This document shows, in pieces, positions 11,183-23,350 of a stretch of DNA of 64,000 nt. The DNA lies in assembly GCA_022559845.1 (NCBI GenBank), contig CM040126.1, positions 47,796,458 through 47,860,457 of the forward strand, written 5' to 3'. A program made the translations under genes and the position numbers. The notes under the pieces are model-generated. The model had not been told where the DNA came from and did no database searches. It was given only the letters and a program-made list of their open reading frames with translations. Source of the DNA: Amorphophallus konjac. Lineage: Eukaryota; Streptophyta; Magnoliopsida; Alismatales; Araceae. Within the stretch, counting starts at the first letter, position 1, and each line of letters opens with the position of its first letter.

Positions 11183-13723
11183 GCAAAAGTTTACATTAAA
11201 AAAAAAGCCCAAACTGATTAAGCATGTAGTTTCGAGGTAAATTGTTCAATAGTTTCGTCTGTGGTCTATCTATCTTGGAGCATAAGATTGCAAACTGATT
11301 TGATACTATTCGTCCTCAAAATTTTTTTTTTCAACTTAAAATGTCAGTGAATGCTCCCACGTCCACGAAGTCCATCTCAAATTGGTAGTGAATCATCAAA
11401 TGGGCGGTTTCCTCATCCTCAAACAGCCGAAGGCATCCTACAATATGGAATCTGGGGGTTAGTGATTAGTGAAATGGATTACTTAATTTTCGAAGGGGTT
11501 GGCATTAAAGCTCCGTTAGTGAACTATATTATATATGTTCAACCAGCAATCTTATTGTCTTTGGGATGTGTGATTCCTACTAAACCTCATAGACTAAACC
11601 TCAAACTAAAGAAGCGCTATGAGGTACGTACAAGGTGCCTGCATGGGAGAGAGAGAGAGAGAGATCTAACAGCGCTGACGCATGTCGTGGAAATCACCGT
11701 TGCCATCATGAAGAGGAAGCCTAGAAGAGAGGTCTTCTTCCTCCGGTCCCCTCTCCCACTGTCCACCGACCAGGCTTCTTTTTGCCCCCACTTCCGTGCT
11801 CCCCCATGACCAATATGGTTCTTCTTCTGTGCCCCTCTCCACTAGCTTCCAAGGAAGGGAAACAGAACCCTCTACCGGGGGACCATTGCGGGACGTACGT
11901 GTCCCAGCAGTCGGCATCTCCTGTGTGGTGGCCTCATCATACCTGGGCTTCCACACAAAGCTTCCTTTCCTGATCAGGACGTACAACCCATAATTGGCCT
12001 CCGCATAGGCTAAGCTTCCACGTTCTTCATCATCTGCAACTCTTTTTATGTCTATCAATAGACACATGGCATGACCATCTCAAGAGATGGAGTAATAATA
12101 CTGTATCGCGATTTGTAGTGGTTATATATACAGCTTTTGTGTGTGTGGGGTGGGCTTCAATTAATTCCGTCATGCTGTGGGTCATGTCGACATGCATGTC
12201 TCCTTATCACAACAGCTCCCACGGATCAGATGCCCACGGAGTGGAGCGGTGGTGGCGCAAAGCCAACAACCCGGTGAGCCATCATCATAAGTGGGCACAG
12301 AACAGGGCCGGGGAGCTGCCGTTTCTGGGGGGGGGGGGGGGCGGGGCCATGCATGGAAGGGTGTCCCATAATTAAGAGAGGCTAATTAAGAGGGCATGGC
12401 GGGGGGGAAGAGAGCCAAATCAAGGTATGTCAGAAGCCAGAAGACCTTATAGGCGAGAGACTGGCGCCAATAACGTTGCCCACGTCCGTCGACCCCGTCC
12501 AACAAGCCATCATCGATGGGTCTTGAAAGGATCGTACTCCCACCACGCCCCCACGCCAATTAAGTATGAACAAGAGATAGTGCAATCTGCCACCACGGAA
12601 CCCACAAAGAAGGCTGCGCTTGCCTTTTTGATCTTTGCGTTCGGGGAAGGGGAGGGTTTTTGTGTGGACAGTATTCACACCTGTGACATAGTTCTCAGGA
12701 TTCTTTTCAGGGATTCCCTTCTCAAATGAAAACTTCTAAGGGATCGGAGTACATTGTGATGGTATTTGTTATCAAACCCATGTTGTGAACGAGAAGCATG
12801 GAACTACCAGCTGCTCAGTTGGGTGTAATTCTATATGGGCACTATCGCACCTCAATTGGTGCAGCAAGTAAAACTATGTATATATATATATATCCAGACA
12901 GACATATATGAGCATTCTAACTATGTCTTTGGAGAATGTCTTCCACATGACAAGAATGGGGAAATGTCTTCCACAATATATATATATCATACACATCAAG
13001 AAAGAAGTGGCCAGTTTACCGTCGTCGATTCCCCATTCTGGTGCCTACAGCAAGACTCTCCTGGTTGGAATTGTGCGCTTACAAAACATGTTTAAAAGAA
13101 AATTTCAGAAAAAAATAATGCATAAATATATCCATACTTAATAAATCTCGTGAAAGAAGATTGTGGACAGAACGGAATAAGAAGAGATGGGTAAGGGTGG
13201 ATCGGAGAGAGAAGAAGAGGGAATCCGATCCTGTGAGACTTATATATAGAAAGCTGGCTAGAGTGCTACGGCATTTTTGACATAAGTTTCAAAGTTATGT
13301 TAAATTTGTTATTACAATAAATTCTATTAGTCTATAAATAATCATAATTTATATAATATAATAAAACACTTCCCTTTAATAATAATATCAAGATTACAAT
13401 CCAAAACAATCATCAACCACCAATAATCTACAGCTTTCCTTGTGTGTTGTTAGCAAGCAAGTGGAAATCTTATCACGTCAACATGAAGCTGACGGCGATC
13501 ACTTTTTTAAAATCAGAAGATAATTCTGAGGTGAGGGTTATGATAAGCACCGTGATAACAAACACCATATATGTTGTAATGAGGGAGTAGCTATCAAAAG
13601 CCTACAATGGAGAAAAGCCTACCACGGAGAAGATAAAAAGTTGCTAGTGGGTCTTCCACAAATTGGTGCCCTCCAACTCACATTGTTCCCTCCACACTTC
13701 TCTCGACCAGCCCATAATTTTGC

Positions 13724-13755
<32 letters not shown>

Positions 13756-15185
13756 AAGCTCTAAATTGAGGTGATCTAATGACATATTTGGTAAAATGTA
13801 AATAATATTTAAGAGAGTATGGAGTTTCCTTATTAAGAGGTGGTTAAAGAGAGAGAGATAGGTGATAATCGTTTCTGTGTGAGAGAGAGAGGTGATTATG
13901 GAAGGGAGAGAAAGAGAGGTGATATATGTGTGTGAGAGAGAAAGAGGTGGTTATGAGAGAGAGAGAGCTCTTTTGAAAAAAAATAAAGAAGGAGTTATTT
14001 TTTATTTGCAAAAATTTAATAAAGAGTTAACTCTCTCCCCAAAAATTAGGAGAGATATTTCAAACATGATTCTATCCACATTCTTTCCTCAAAATACATT
14101 TTGAGAGTGAAAATATCTAAAAAAACGTAACCAAACATCCCGTAAAACTCCGCCTTCCAAACGAAAGTCTGTATCAAGAGCCCAAGGCATCAAGCATGCA
14201 CACGGTTTGCTGAGAAGAGAACCTCCCGTTATTACCCCCGTTAATTGGCCTTTTTAATAAGTGAGATCACCCGTCCTCAGTTTATGAAAAATTACAGAGT
14301 ATCAGTTTCGAACCTCGGTTCTCTTATTCTCCTTCCCGTATTCCCCGCAGTCCAAGACCACTAAAAGTCATGTAACTAAAAAAAAGGTGAAAAGAAATCG
14401 TCATGTAAAATACGAACTCTTGGCAACTGAATCAATATTTAAGATCTAAATTCTAAGAAATGTCATTAGGATATATTTTAACTAATGGGAGAGCTAACAA
14501 ATCTACTGTTAAGTAAGCAACAAATCTAGACCTAAAAATACAAATATGAACGGGCCGAGCATTTAGCAGTCCCACCTACTAGAAACTTCGCTTGTGCTCC
14601 TTCCCATATCGTGCACGCCATAAGTTATCTAAAACCCTTTACATAAACGAAAAGGCGTAGAATGGGCTTGGGGGTTCATCGTTTTTATAGCCCTCTCTCA
14701 TATGATTAGTATGCTCTTCAGTCCTCCCTCGCATTTGGGGTTGACCATGGGGGACCATCTACATTTTGTTGACTTGTCCACATGTTCCCTGGCCGTCAAA
14801 GGGCATTGAGCACCGCCATAGATGTTAAAAAGTAGGGATTTTACTAATAGGTTCTCAAAATCTAGTCTAATTGTTTATTTGTCCCTAAATTATGAAGAGT
14901 TATAAACTCCAAAAAATTTTGTTGTTATACAAAGAAGTCCTTACTACTCGTTCCATTCATTAATGAAAGTTAATTGGACTCTGGTTAACTTAACTCAAGA
15001 TTAGTAAATGACTAAAATGCCCCTGGTAATTGAGAGATAGAGAGAGAGAACAGTTGATCACCTCGACACCGGACATGCTGCCAGTGCAGGTGAGCTCTAC
15101 TAGCAATTGGTTGAGTAGCTTGTGGCCTTGGACGGTCGTGCATGTCCAGCTAGGATGGGGGGGGCCTTCTGTGAGCGCCGAAGGC

Positions 15186-15189
<4 letters not shown>
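11183..15189. other. Intergenic interval, no recognisable gene
   Basis: I recognise no coding family. On the - strand 11666-12067 is open for 133 codons without an identifiable domain; its middle part looks protein-like but its end is low complexity. Simple repeats include a G run near 12331, TA repeats near 12880 and 12975, a (CT)n run at about 13731-13755 and broken GA-rich stretches at 13845-13970. Upstream of 15190 the sequence becomes GA-rich and more GC-rich. Confidence 0.4.

Positions 15190-15247
<58 letters not shown>
15190..15247. repeat. (GA)n microsatellite
   Basis: About 29 uninterrupted GA units. It lies in a GA-rich tract about 260 bp left of the LTR-D insertion site, and the GA-rich character resumes on the far side of that 32-kb insertion at 47753. 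Confidence 0.97.
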
Positions 15248-15249
<2 letters not shown>

Positions 15250-15510
15250 AAATGGGGTTGGTGGAATGGGGTTCGGCACAATAATGTCGGGTCAGACTGA
15301 AGCAAGAGAGGGGAGCTCTCGGTGATTGCTATGGTGAAGGCAACTGGAACGGGTCACTGGTGCGCTGGATGGCCCCGAGAGGTCACGGCAAGGAGGGGCC
15401 TCGCGGTCGATCGTCTGCTGGCAGCATATTCACTACTATTGGGGGAGGGTGTGGGTGGCGTCTGGCATGGCCGACTTTGGTCGTTGTTGCATTGTAAGAG
15501 AGGGAAGAAG

Positions 15511-16025
15511 TGTGACGACCCGGACTTCGGATACCGGATATACCCGATAGGATTACCAAGTAGACCTGATACCACTTGGAACCCGTGAAGCCTCCCAAGA
15601 GCTGTAAAGCTCCGAAGGGATAAAAGGATTATTGTGTAGTACATTGAAGTCGAAGATATAACAGTAAGTAATTAAATTTCATTAATCAGGTTTAATAAAG
15701 TAGTAGAAATAAAATTACTTTTTAATTAACAGTTAAAATTAACAATTATACCAGAGTCCAGTCTAAGAAAGACAAGTACAGTCTAACAGAAAGAAAAACG
15801 TACACTGAGGTCGGGAGAAGCCCGACGCAGGTACCGCAGGCAACTACGAGCACGCCACACCAGGAACCGCGAAGCAAGTAGAGCGCCACACCTGAAAAGC
15901 AGGGGTGAGCCTCGTGTCACTGGCCCAGTAGGGGTCACGTGGATCCCCACTGAAAAATAACGCAGTAACACGAAACAACAACTAAAACAGTAGTAGTAGT
16001 AGAGCAGGAAAGAAAGCAGGAAAAT
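15511..16025 (-). repeat. LTR-D 3' LTR, piece 1
   Basis: This piece holds the terminal end of the - strand LTR, reading GGGTCGTCACA at the outer border. It aligns closely with 44582-45100 in the 5' LTR. It is broken at 16025/16026 by LTR-A; the uninterrupted copy shows GGAAAAACTACTAC at the same place. Confidence 0.92.
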
Positions 16026-16343
16026 TGTAATATCTCGGACCTTTCGGATCCTTCTTCTTGGGTCCCGGATCTATTTTCTCAGAGAATTTATTCCCATTTT
16101 ACCCGAAATTATCTTTCGGACGTTTTTCGGGTTCGGATCCGTACGTTTCGGATCAGTTTCGGAGGTCCCAAAACGTGTTCCGCGGTTTCCCGTATTTTTC
16201 CCTGACAGGACCTACGGAACCCCGTAGCGGGTAAATCGGGTCGTTCACCTACTCAGGGATGGTACCACGGCGATCAGCGTGTTCCAACGATCACGAGGGT
16301 ATATTTTTCTATTTTTTCGTATTTTTTGAAAAATCCGATTTTC

Positions 16344-16350
16344 TATATAA
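16344..16350 (+). promoter_or_regulatory. TATA box of LTR-A
   Basis: TATATAA is followed by CCCC and a CT-rich initial transcribed sequence, the usual plant LTR promoter layout. The counterpart in the 3' LTR is at 23669-23675. Confidence 0.75.
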
Positions 16351-16899
16351 CCCCATTTCTTTTTCTTTTCTCCTTTCTCTTTCTTCTTCCTCCTCCTTTC
16401 TTCCCGTTGGAGAGCCGACGCCCCCTTCTTTCTCTCTCCTCTTCCGGCGACGACGCAGCGGGCCCCTCCAACTACAGACGGTAGTGGGCGACGGCGGTGG
16501 CGAGGTGATCACGGCGGCGTGCGTGGCTCGTGGGAACTCGAGGAAGAACGAGCGATTTTTGAGGACCGACGGCGATCTAGGCGTTTTTGGGCTTCTTTGA
16601 GGTAGGGTGATGGATCCTCACTTCTTCCCTTGCATCCCCCGTGATTTGTAGGTCGTGGAAAGCGAGAGGGGCGTGTTTTCAGGCCGGGATGGGGAAACTC
16701 CATGTTTGGGGGGTGAGCCGGATTTCACCGATTTATTGAGTTTCTAGCTGGATTTTTGGGGCTTCTAGCATACTGGGAGTTAAGGGAGTGATTTCCCTTT
16801 TGTTTTCCCTTCACCAGGGGGTGAATGGACGTGGTTTTTGGATTTTCCGTGCTTACTCCGCGAACCGGGCTCGGCCCGTTGTCGCGCTACAGGTCAGGG

Positions 16900-17160
16900 G
16901 CGCGATCTCGAGATCGCGCTGCCCCCTATCGCCGCGTTCATCGAGGAAGATGAACAGTGACTCGTCGGCCTATCGGCAGAGAACGTGCATGCCCGACTAG
17001 GCGCGACCTTGTGAACGCGCCTGGTCATACCAGCGCGTCCACGGTCTAACGCGTCGGGTTTCCAGAGCGCGTTAACGGTTAACGCGCTATGGGTCCCGAG
17101 CGCGTTCATGCTTGAACGCGCTAGGCCATACGAGCGCGTTCATGAACGCGATCTTGGCCT
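16900..17160 (+). repeat. Palindrome array in the LTR-A leader
   Basis: At least four strong inverted repeats share GCGCG-type arms. One is a perfect 20-bp palindrome at 16900-16919. One has arms AGCGCGTTAAC/GTTAACGCGCT around 1 base at 17066-17088. One has arms AGCGCGTTCA/TGAACGCGCT around 4 bases at 17099-17122. One is CGCGTTCATGAACGCG shortly after. Another has arms ACGCGC-TGGT/ACCAGCGCGT with one bulged base, near 17010-17040. All lie downstream of the TATA box and so are probably transcribed. Confidence 0.85.
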
Positions 17161-18452
17161 ATAGCACGTCAATACTTCTCGCAGATCCGGGAGTTTTCAC
17201 ACGTGTGGCAGCCTCCAGAATGGACCGCTGCCCGTATTCTGTTATACCAGAGTTGTGTTTTGCCGATTCGCATCCCGGGTGAGTGGATCTCGATCTACGT
17301 GCTGACCCGTGGTCTGACTGATGCTGGGCATCATGTGGGGGCCACATGTTAGGGTGCAGTGGGATCCCGGGAGGTGGTGTTATCGGCTTGTGTCACCGAG
17401 AGTCGGTGTTGGTACGAGGAGCGGCCCTTGTACTTTGTCCGGTTTAGACGCTGTTTTCCGTTGACTAGAGAGTCTACTCCTTCAGTGACCCTCCACTAGT
17501 CGTAGCCTTCCGACACGCGAGTGGTCCCACAAGAGAGTGGTGGCGAGGCTACCCCAAGAGACGATTTTTAAACTGGTTTTCGTTAGGCCCCACGTCTTGC
17601 AACCAGAGTCCGACTGAGGGGAAAACCAGTCAGAGGGCCAGACCTGGGACGCATGGTCTGTGTGTGCACACGTGGTTGGGGGCGGTTGGACCCGAGTTGA
17701 TGAGCGCGACCCCAGCTAGTCACTTGTTCTGTGGTTACTAGTACGGTGTCCCCGTTCCACCAGGGGTCGAGAGGGACACCCGAGGTGCAGTTTAAGCCAT
17801 CAGTGGACGCATCCGGCCTTGCTTCTAGTGGGTTGGTACTCCTATCTTTGTGTGGTAGCGACTCTTGGGTTGTTTTACGAGTTGTCTCGGTTTGCATGCC
17901 GTGCGTTCGGTACTAGACGTAGCAAAGCTTTCCCGTTTATTTATTCCTATAGCTTCTGTTCTACGTCTGCTAGTGGTAGCTTGTAGTTGCTTTCCGCGCG
18001 ATTTTTCGGTTTGCGAGGTGGGGACCGGAGGATCCCTACTGAGCCTTTTGTTTTAAGGCTCAATCCATGCGTGTTTTCACTGTGTTTCAAGTGAGACGAG
18101 GCTTCAGGGGAGCGCTTCCGAGGCTCCACGTGGTTCAGGTGCCCAGGGTTAGTTGCCAGTTGCCAGGCCGGGGTATGTCCCGTGTGGTTGTACCTTTTTC
18201 TTTGGACTGTATTAGTTGTGGACTACTGTTATATTTTAGACTGCTGTTATAATGTGGACCATGTAATTTAATTAATGTCATTATTTATTTCCTACTTATT
18301 CATATTAACTGTGTAGTTCTGCAATTATTTTAGATTCTTGTGTATCTCCACACCATCTCTTTTAACCCTTCCGAGTTTTCGGGCTCATGGGTGGCGGTTC
18401 GAGATTCGGGTTATCGGGCCTTCCCGGTGTTCGGATCTCGGGTCGTTACAGC

Positions 18453-18464
18453 TGGTATCAGAGC
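18453..18464 (+). promoter_or_regulatory. Primer-binding site of LTR-A
   Basis: TGGTATCAGAGC complements the 3' end of plant initiator Met tRNA. It starts 2 bases after the 5' LTR. Confidence 0.93.
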
Positions 18465-18612
18465 ACGGTTGTGGATATATATAAGAATCGTAAATAGTTA
18501 CAGTGGTCCACTAGTCCACAATGATGATGTACAGTTGGCACTGGCTTAGGGCATCGTGTGTTTTATTGATTCTCGTTATTCCGTGTCTTCTGTCTTTTTG
18601 CAGTATGCGAGT

Positions 18613-19900
18613 ATGGCGCCGAGGCGGAGGACTCGCTCTCAGCAGGGACAGTCGACAGAGGAGCAGGAGGAGCAGAGCAGAGTGCCACCAGTTACCACCC
18701 AGGCAGGGGATGCAGCGAGAGTTCCGGAGGCCGAGGATTTCTTTCGGAGCATGTTTCAGTTCATGTCTCAGCAGTTTGGTGGTGATGCTGGTGAGGGCTC
18801 GTCGTCCAAGGGTGGACCCAGTCGTGCAGTGCGGGACTTCTTGCAGTTTCACCCACCCTATTACGATGGCCAGCCAGATCTCGATGTGGCCAAGAGATGG
18901 CTTGACGAGATGGAGAGAGTGTTCAGTTCCATGCGCTGTGTCGAGGAGGACATGGTGATGTTGGCTTGCAACCAGTTGTAGGGTACGGCTCGAGATTGGT
19001 GGTCTTCGGAGTGGAAGATGACCTTTCAGTCTCGTTCGCTCCAGCAGATTGTGTGGAAGGACTTCGTTACGGTCTTCGAGCATACTTACTGCCCATCCTA
19101 TGTTGGTACGTAGAAGATGCGTCAGTTTCTGGAGCTGGTGCGGGGCGACATGTCTGTGTTGCAGTATATGGCTCGGTTTGTTGAGTTAGGCCGTTATGCG
19201 CCCCATATCATGGAGCATGAGGGGTTGAAGACCGAGCAGTTTGTTCAGGGTTTGAGGTAGGATCTGAGACACCTCTTGATGACGAATGCGGCCACCGATT
19301 TGGAGACAACATCTCGTGTGGCGGCATCGTTTGAGCTGGATATGCAGAAGATCCGAGGACAGGGAGGCCAGGGGCAGTCCCAGTCAGGCCGCAGTCAGCA
19401 AACGGCTACCCATCAGCAGAGTACATTCTAGCACACTATAGGTAGTTCGGGAGCGTCGGCTCCAGCGATGTCTACGGTAGGGTCTGCGTCTTTTGGCTCC
19501 AAGGTCAAGAAGTTTCTTAAGAAGGGTTTCGGTAAGAAGCGCAAGGATCAGAGACAGGCGTCTTCTGGCGGTGTACAACAGCTGATTCCTTACCTGCATC
19601 AGGGATCAGTGGGTGGATTGCGGGGATCGTGTCCCCGGTGTGGCGAATCGCATCCAGGCAGGCAGTGCACGGCGCCGGTGATTTGTTTCAGGTGTGACCA
19701 GCCAGGGCACACGGCGCGCGACTGTCCCCAGAGGCCGCAATAGCAGCAGTATCCTCAAGAGCAGTACCCCCAGCAGCAGAGGCCACAGCAACAGCAGCAG
19801 CAGCAGGGGCAGTATCCGCCACTACCCAGGTCAGCGAGTGTGGGGGGCAGGCAGAGGTCCCGAGGCCAGATTACACACATGACTAGGGCGAGGCAGCGGC
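18613..19900 (+). pseudogene. LTR-A gag (capsid, tandem zinc knuckles), broken
   Basis: The reading frame starts at ATG 18613 with a basic MAPRRR start, then an acidic/Gln-rich region, a retrotransposon gag core (phrases such as GRYAPHI are shared with LTR-B), and two zinc knuckles: CX2CX3HX4C followed by CX2CX4HX4C at 19684-19725. Five TAG stops interrupt it, at about 18979, 19111, 19258, 19430 and 19741. Where comparison is possible the original codon was probably CAG. A Gln-rich tail follows. Gag would assemble the cytoplasmic particle that packages element RNA. Confidence 0.87.
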
Positions 19901-22900
19901 GTCACAGCTCGTGGAAGGTACCGTTAGGATTTTGGGTTGTGCGGATCAAGTTTTGTTTGATTCTGGCGCGTCGCATTCGTTTGTTTCTGAAGATTTCACG
20001 CTGAGTATTGAGGAGCTCGTGACCCAATTGTTCTGTGATTTGAAGTGGAGTTACCTTCTGGTGATTTTATGATCACTCCGTATTGTTTCGATGATGTTCC
20101 TGTGTGGGTGGAAGGACGAAGTATGCCGACCAGGCTTTATGCGTTGCCACTTCAGGACTTTGATGTGATTTTGGGCATGGATTGGCTCGAGGCACATCAT
20201 GCTTTGGTGGATTGTGGCTCGAAGAGGGTTTATTTCCGGTGACTTCGTGGACCCACCTTCTATTTCCAAGGTATTAGGTCTTCCTCTTCCCGCTTTCTTA
20301 TTTCGGCTATTAGGGCTCGTCGTTTGCTTGATGCGGGTTGTCAGAGTTTTCTCGCTTCTGTGGTCGCGGTGGACCAGTCGGAGCCGGATGTGGAGGACAT
20401 TCCGGTCGTGTGCGAGTTTCCCGATATTTTTCCCGAGGACCTACCTGGATTACCTCCCCAGCGGGAGATTGATTTTGTGATCGAGATTGTGCCTGGTACG
20501 GGACCTTTGTCGAAGGCTCCTTACCGTATGGCTCCCGCTGAGTTGAGAGAGTTGAGGGCGCAGTTGCAGGAGTTGCTGGCCAAGGGGTATATTCGTCCTA
20601 GCTTTTCCCCTTGGGGTGCGCCAGTGTTGTTTGTGAAGAAGAAGGATGGTAGTCTGAGGTTGTGCATTGACTACCGGCAGCTGAATGAGGTGACCGTTAA
20701 GAACAAGTATCCGTTGCCACGGATTGATGATTTGTTCGACCAGCTTCAGTCTGCTCGAGTATTCTCGCGGATTGATTTGTGGCCCGGTTATTATCAGTTG
20801 CGGATTCGAGAGTCTGATGTGGAGAAGACTGTGTTCAGCTCGAGATATGGGCATTATGAGTTCTGGTGATGCCGTTTGGGCTCACCAATGCCCCCGCAGC
20901 ATTTATGGATTTGATGCAGAGGGTGTTCCGTCCTTACCTGGACCAATTCGTGATCGTGTTTGTGGACGACATCCTTGTTTATTCGCAGTCTACAGATGAG
21001 CATGTGTATCATTTGAGGGTTGTGTTGCAGACTTTGCGAGATCACCAGTTGTATGCTAAACTCAGCAAGTGTGAGTTTTGGCTTCACGAGGTGCACTTTT
21101 TGGGGCACGTGATTTCTGGTGAAGGTATTTCTGTGGATCCAGCCAAGGTCGATGCAGTGATGCAGTGGCCGAGGCCAAGGTTCGTGACAGAGATTCGGAG
21201 TTTCTTGGGACTTGCAGGTTATTACCGAAGATTCATTCAGGATTTTTCTCGTGTTGCAGCCCCGATGACCAGGCTTACGCAGAAGGATGTGCCGTTTGTC
21301 TGGACTGGTGAGTGTGAGCAAAGCTTTATGGAGCTCCGGAGGTTGCTCACCTCGGCACCGGTGTTGGTGTTGCCTTCTGGATCGGGAGATTTTGCGGTGT
21401 GTACAGATGCTTCCGGGATTGGGTTGGGTGTTGTGCTGATGCATCATGGTAGAGTTGTGGCGTATGCATCTCGACAATTGAAGTCACATGAGGAGAACTA
21501 CCCTACCATGACCTTGAGTTGACGGCTGTGATCTTTGCGCTGAAGATTTAGAGGCATTATCTATACGGCGAGAAGTTTGAGGTGTTCACGGACCATCAGA
21601 GTTTGAGGTATGTGTTCACTCAGAAGGACCTCAACCTCAGGCAGAGGCGATGGATGGAGTATATGAAGGATTATGACTTCACCCTATCTTATCAGCCGAG
21701 CAGGATGAATGTCGTTGCCGATGCCTTGAGTAGGAAGGTCGTGGTGAGCGCTATGATGATGAGGAAGTGGAGGCTCTGGGAACAAGTGCCATCCGTGTCA
21801 TTTAGGCTCAAGGTTCCTCAAGAGCCGGGGTTAACTATTCTTGCGAGCTTGACTGTCACGCCAGTGATTCGTCGTCAGGTGACAGATGCTCAGCGTGCAA
21901 ACCCCGAGTTGCCTCGGATTTTGGATTTGGCTGATGTAGATTTCGGCGAGGACGGAGCCGTGAGATTTCGTGGAAGGCTATACGTCCTAGCCGAGGAGCA
22001 GGTGAGGCGTGCGGTGTTACTAGAGGCTCATGGGAGTCGGTACATTGTACAACCGGGTGCGATGAAGATGTATCGAAACTTGAAGAGGCAGTTTTGGTGG
22101 CCTCGCATAAAGAGAGATATTGTCGAGTATGTGGCCCGATGCCTGACCTGTCAGCAGGTGAAGGCGGAGCATCCGCGACCTGGTGGTATGCTTCAACCCT
22201 TGGAGGTTCCCGCGTGGAAATGGGACCACGTGACCACAGATTTTGTGGTGGGATTGCCGAGGACCCCGAGCGGACAGTATAGTATTTGGTTGCTGGTGGA
22301 TAGGCTGACGAAAGTGGCTCGGTTGTTAACGATCAAAGTCAGCTGGAGTGTGCCCAAGTTGGCTCGTCTCTATGTGGAGCGGATCGTGCCTTTGTATGGG
22401 ATTCCCATTTCCATTGTGTCAGATCGAGATCCGCGTTTCACTTCTGGATTCTAGAGGAGTTTCCAGCGAGCTCTTGGCACGAAGTTATCATTTAGCTCAG
22501 CATATCATCCTCAGTCAGATGGTCAGTCGGAGAGGACCATTCAGACGTTAGAGGATATGTTGAGATCCTGTTGCCTGGAATGGCAAGGGAGTTGGATTCA
22601 CCATCTACCATTGGTGGAGTTTGCCTATAACAACGGCTATCATTCGAGCATTGGGATGGCTCCTTATGAGGCGTTGTACGGGCGACCGTGTCGGACTCCA
22701 CTCGATTGGTCTGAGGTTGGTGAGCGTGTTGTGACGGGACCAGAGCTGGTGCAACAGTGCATTGATGTGGTGCATCTGGTCCGTCAGAACATGTTGGCGG
22801 TGCAGAGTCGGCAGAAGAGCTATGCCGATCGGAGAAGGCAACCACTTAGTTTTGCAGTCGGTGACCGAGTATTTTTTAGGGTTTCTCCCATGAAGGGAGT

Positions 22901-23270
22901 GATGCGATTTGGACAGCGTGGGAAGCTGAGTCCCCGCTATGTTGGTCCATTTCTCATCGTGGAGCGCATCAGTGAGGTTACTTATCGGTTGCAGCTTCCT
23001 CAGGAGCTATTGTCTGTACATGATGTGTTCCATGTCTTGATGTTGAGGAAGTATATGTCCGATGTTTCTCATGTGTTGGAGGATTCTGTTTGGCCCGAGG
23101 TGACTCCCGATCTATCTCTACCGGAGTTCTCTATCCGTATTGAGGATCAGTGAGAGCAGCACCTGCGGAACAAGGTTATCCCTCTGGTAAAGGTGGTGTG
23201 GCAGCGGCAATCTGGCAGTGAGGCTTCTTGGGAGCGTGAGGACGAGATGCGTCAGTAGTTCCCTTATTTG
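19900..23270 (+). pseudogene. LTR-A pol (PR-RT-RH-INT-chromodomain), broken
   Basis: Protease has the DSGASHSF active-site motif near 19965. A 1-bp loss near 20041 shifts frame. RT shows [11 protein letters not shown] and the FVDD box near 20960, with another frameshift near 20865. RNase H begins CTDASG near 21400, and a frameshift lies near 21510. Integrase has the zinc-binding region, but the second His is Gln (IVQPG where LTR-B has AVHPG), followed by TTDF, SDRDPRF and the final Glu. The C-terminus holds the GPF module and a chromodomain ending ASWEREDEMR. Stops include two TGG-to-TAG changes (about 21549 and 22452) and one probable CGA-to-TGA (about 23151). The product would copy RNA to DNA and integrate it. 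Confidence 0.9.
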
Positions 23271-23337
23271 TTCGAGTGAGTTTCCCTCTTCTTTTCCCCC
23301 TGTGCTTTATTTTAAATTTCGAGGATGAAATTTGTTT

Positions 23338-23349
23338 AAGGGGGGAGGG
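23338..23349 (+). promoter_or_regulatory. Polypurine tract of LTR-A
   Basis: AAGGGGGGAGGG lies immediately before the 3' LTR, where it would prime second-strand synthesis. It is preceded by the conserved TTTCGAGGATGAAATTTG context also seen in LTR-D. Confidence 0.88.
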
Positions 23350-23350
23350 C

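Larger units (their letters stand above)
16026..18450 (+). repeat. LTR-A 5' LTR
   Basis: It begins TGTAATATCTCGG and ends GGGTCGTTACA, 2425 bp, nearly identical in layout to 23351-25734. In order it holds a TATA box at 16344-16350, a pyrimidine-rich leader, a palindrome array at 16900-17160, and a terminal segment with CCTTCCGAG-TTTTCGGGCTC. A second array copy lies in the 3' LTR near 24241-24500. Confidence 0.93.

Noticed and set aside
18511..21477. Antisense ORFs of up to 207 codons across LTR-A gag-pol
   Set aside because: They are shadows of the + strand gag-pol frame, with no domain on the - strand.
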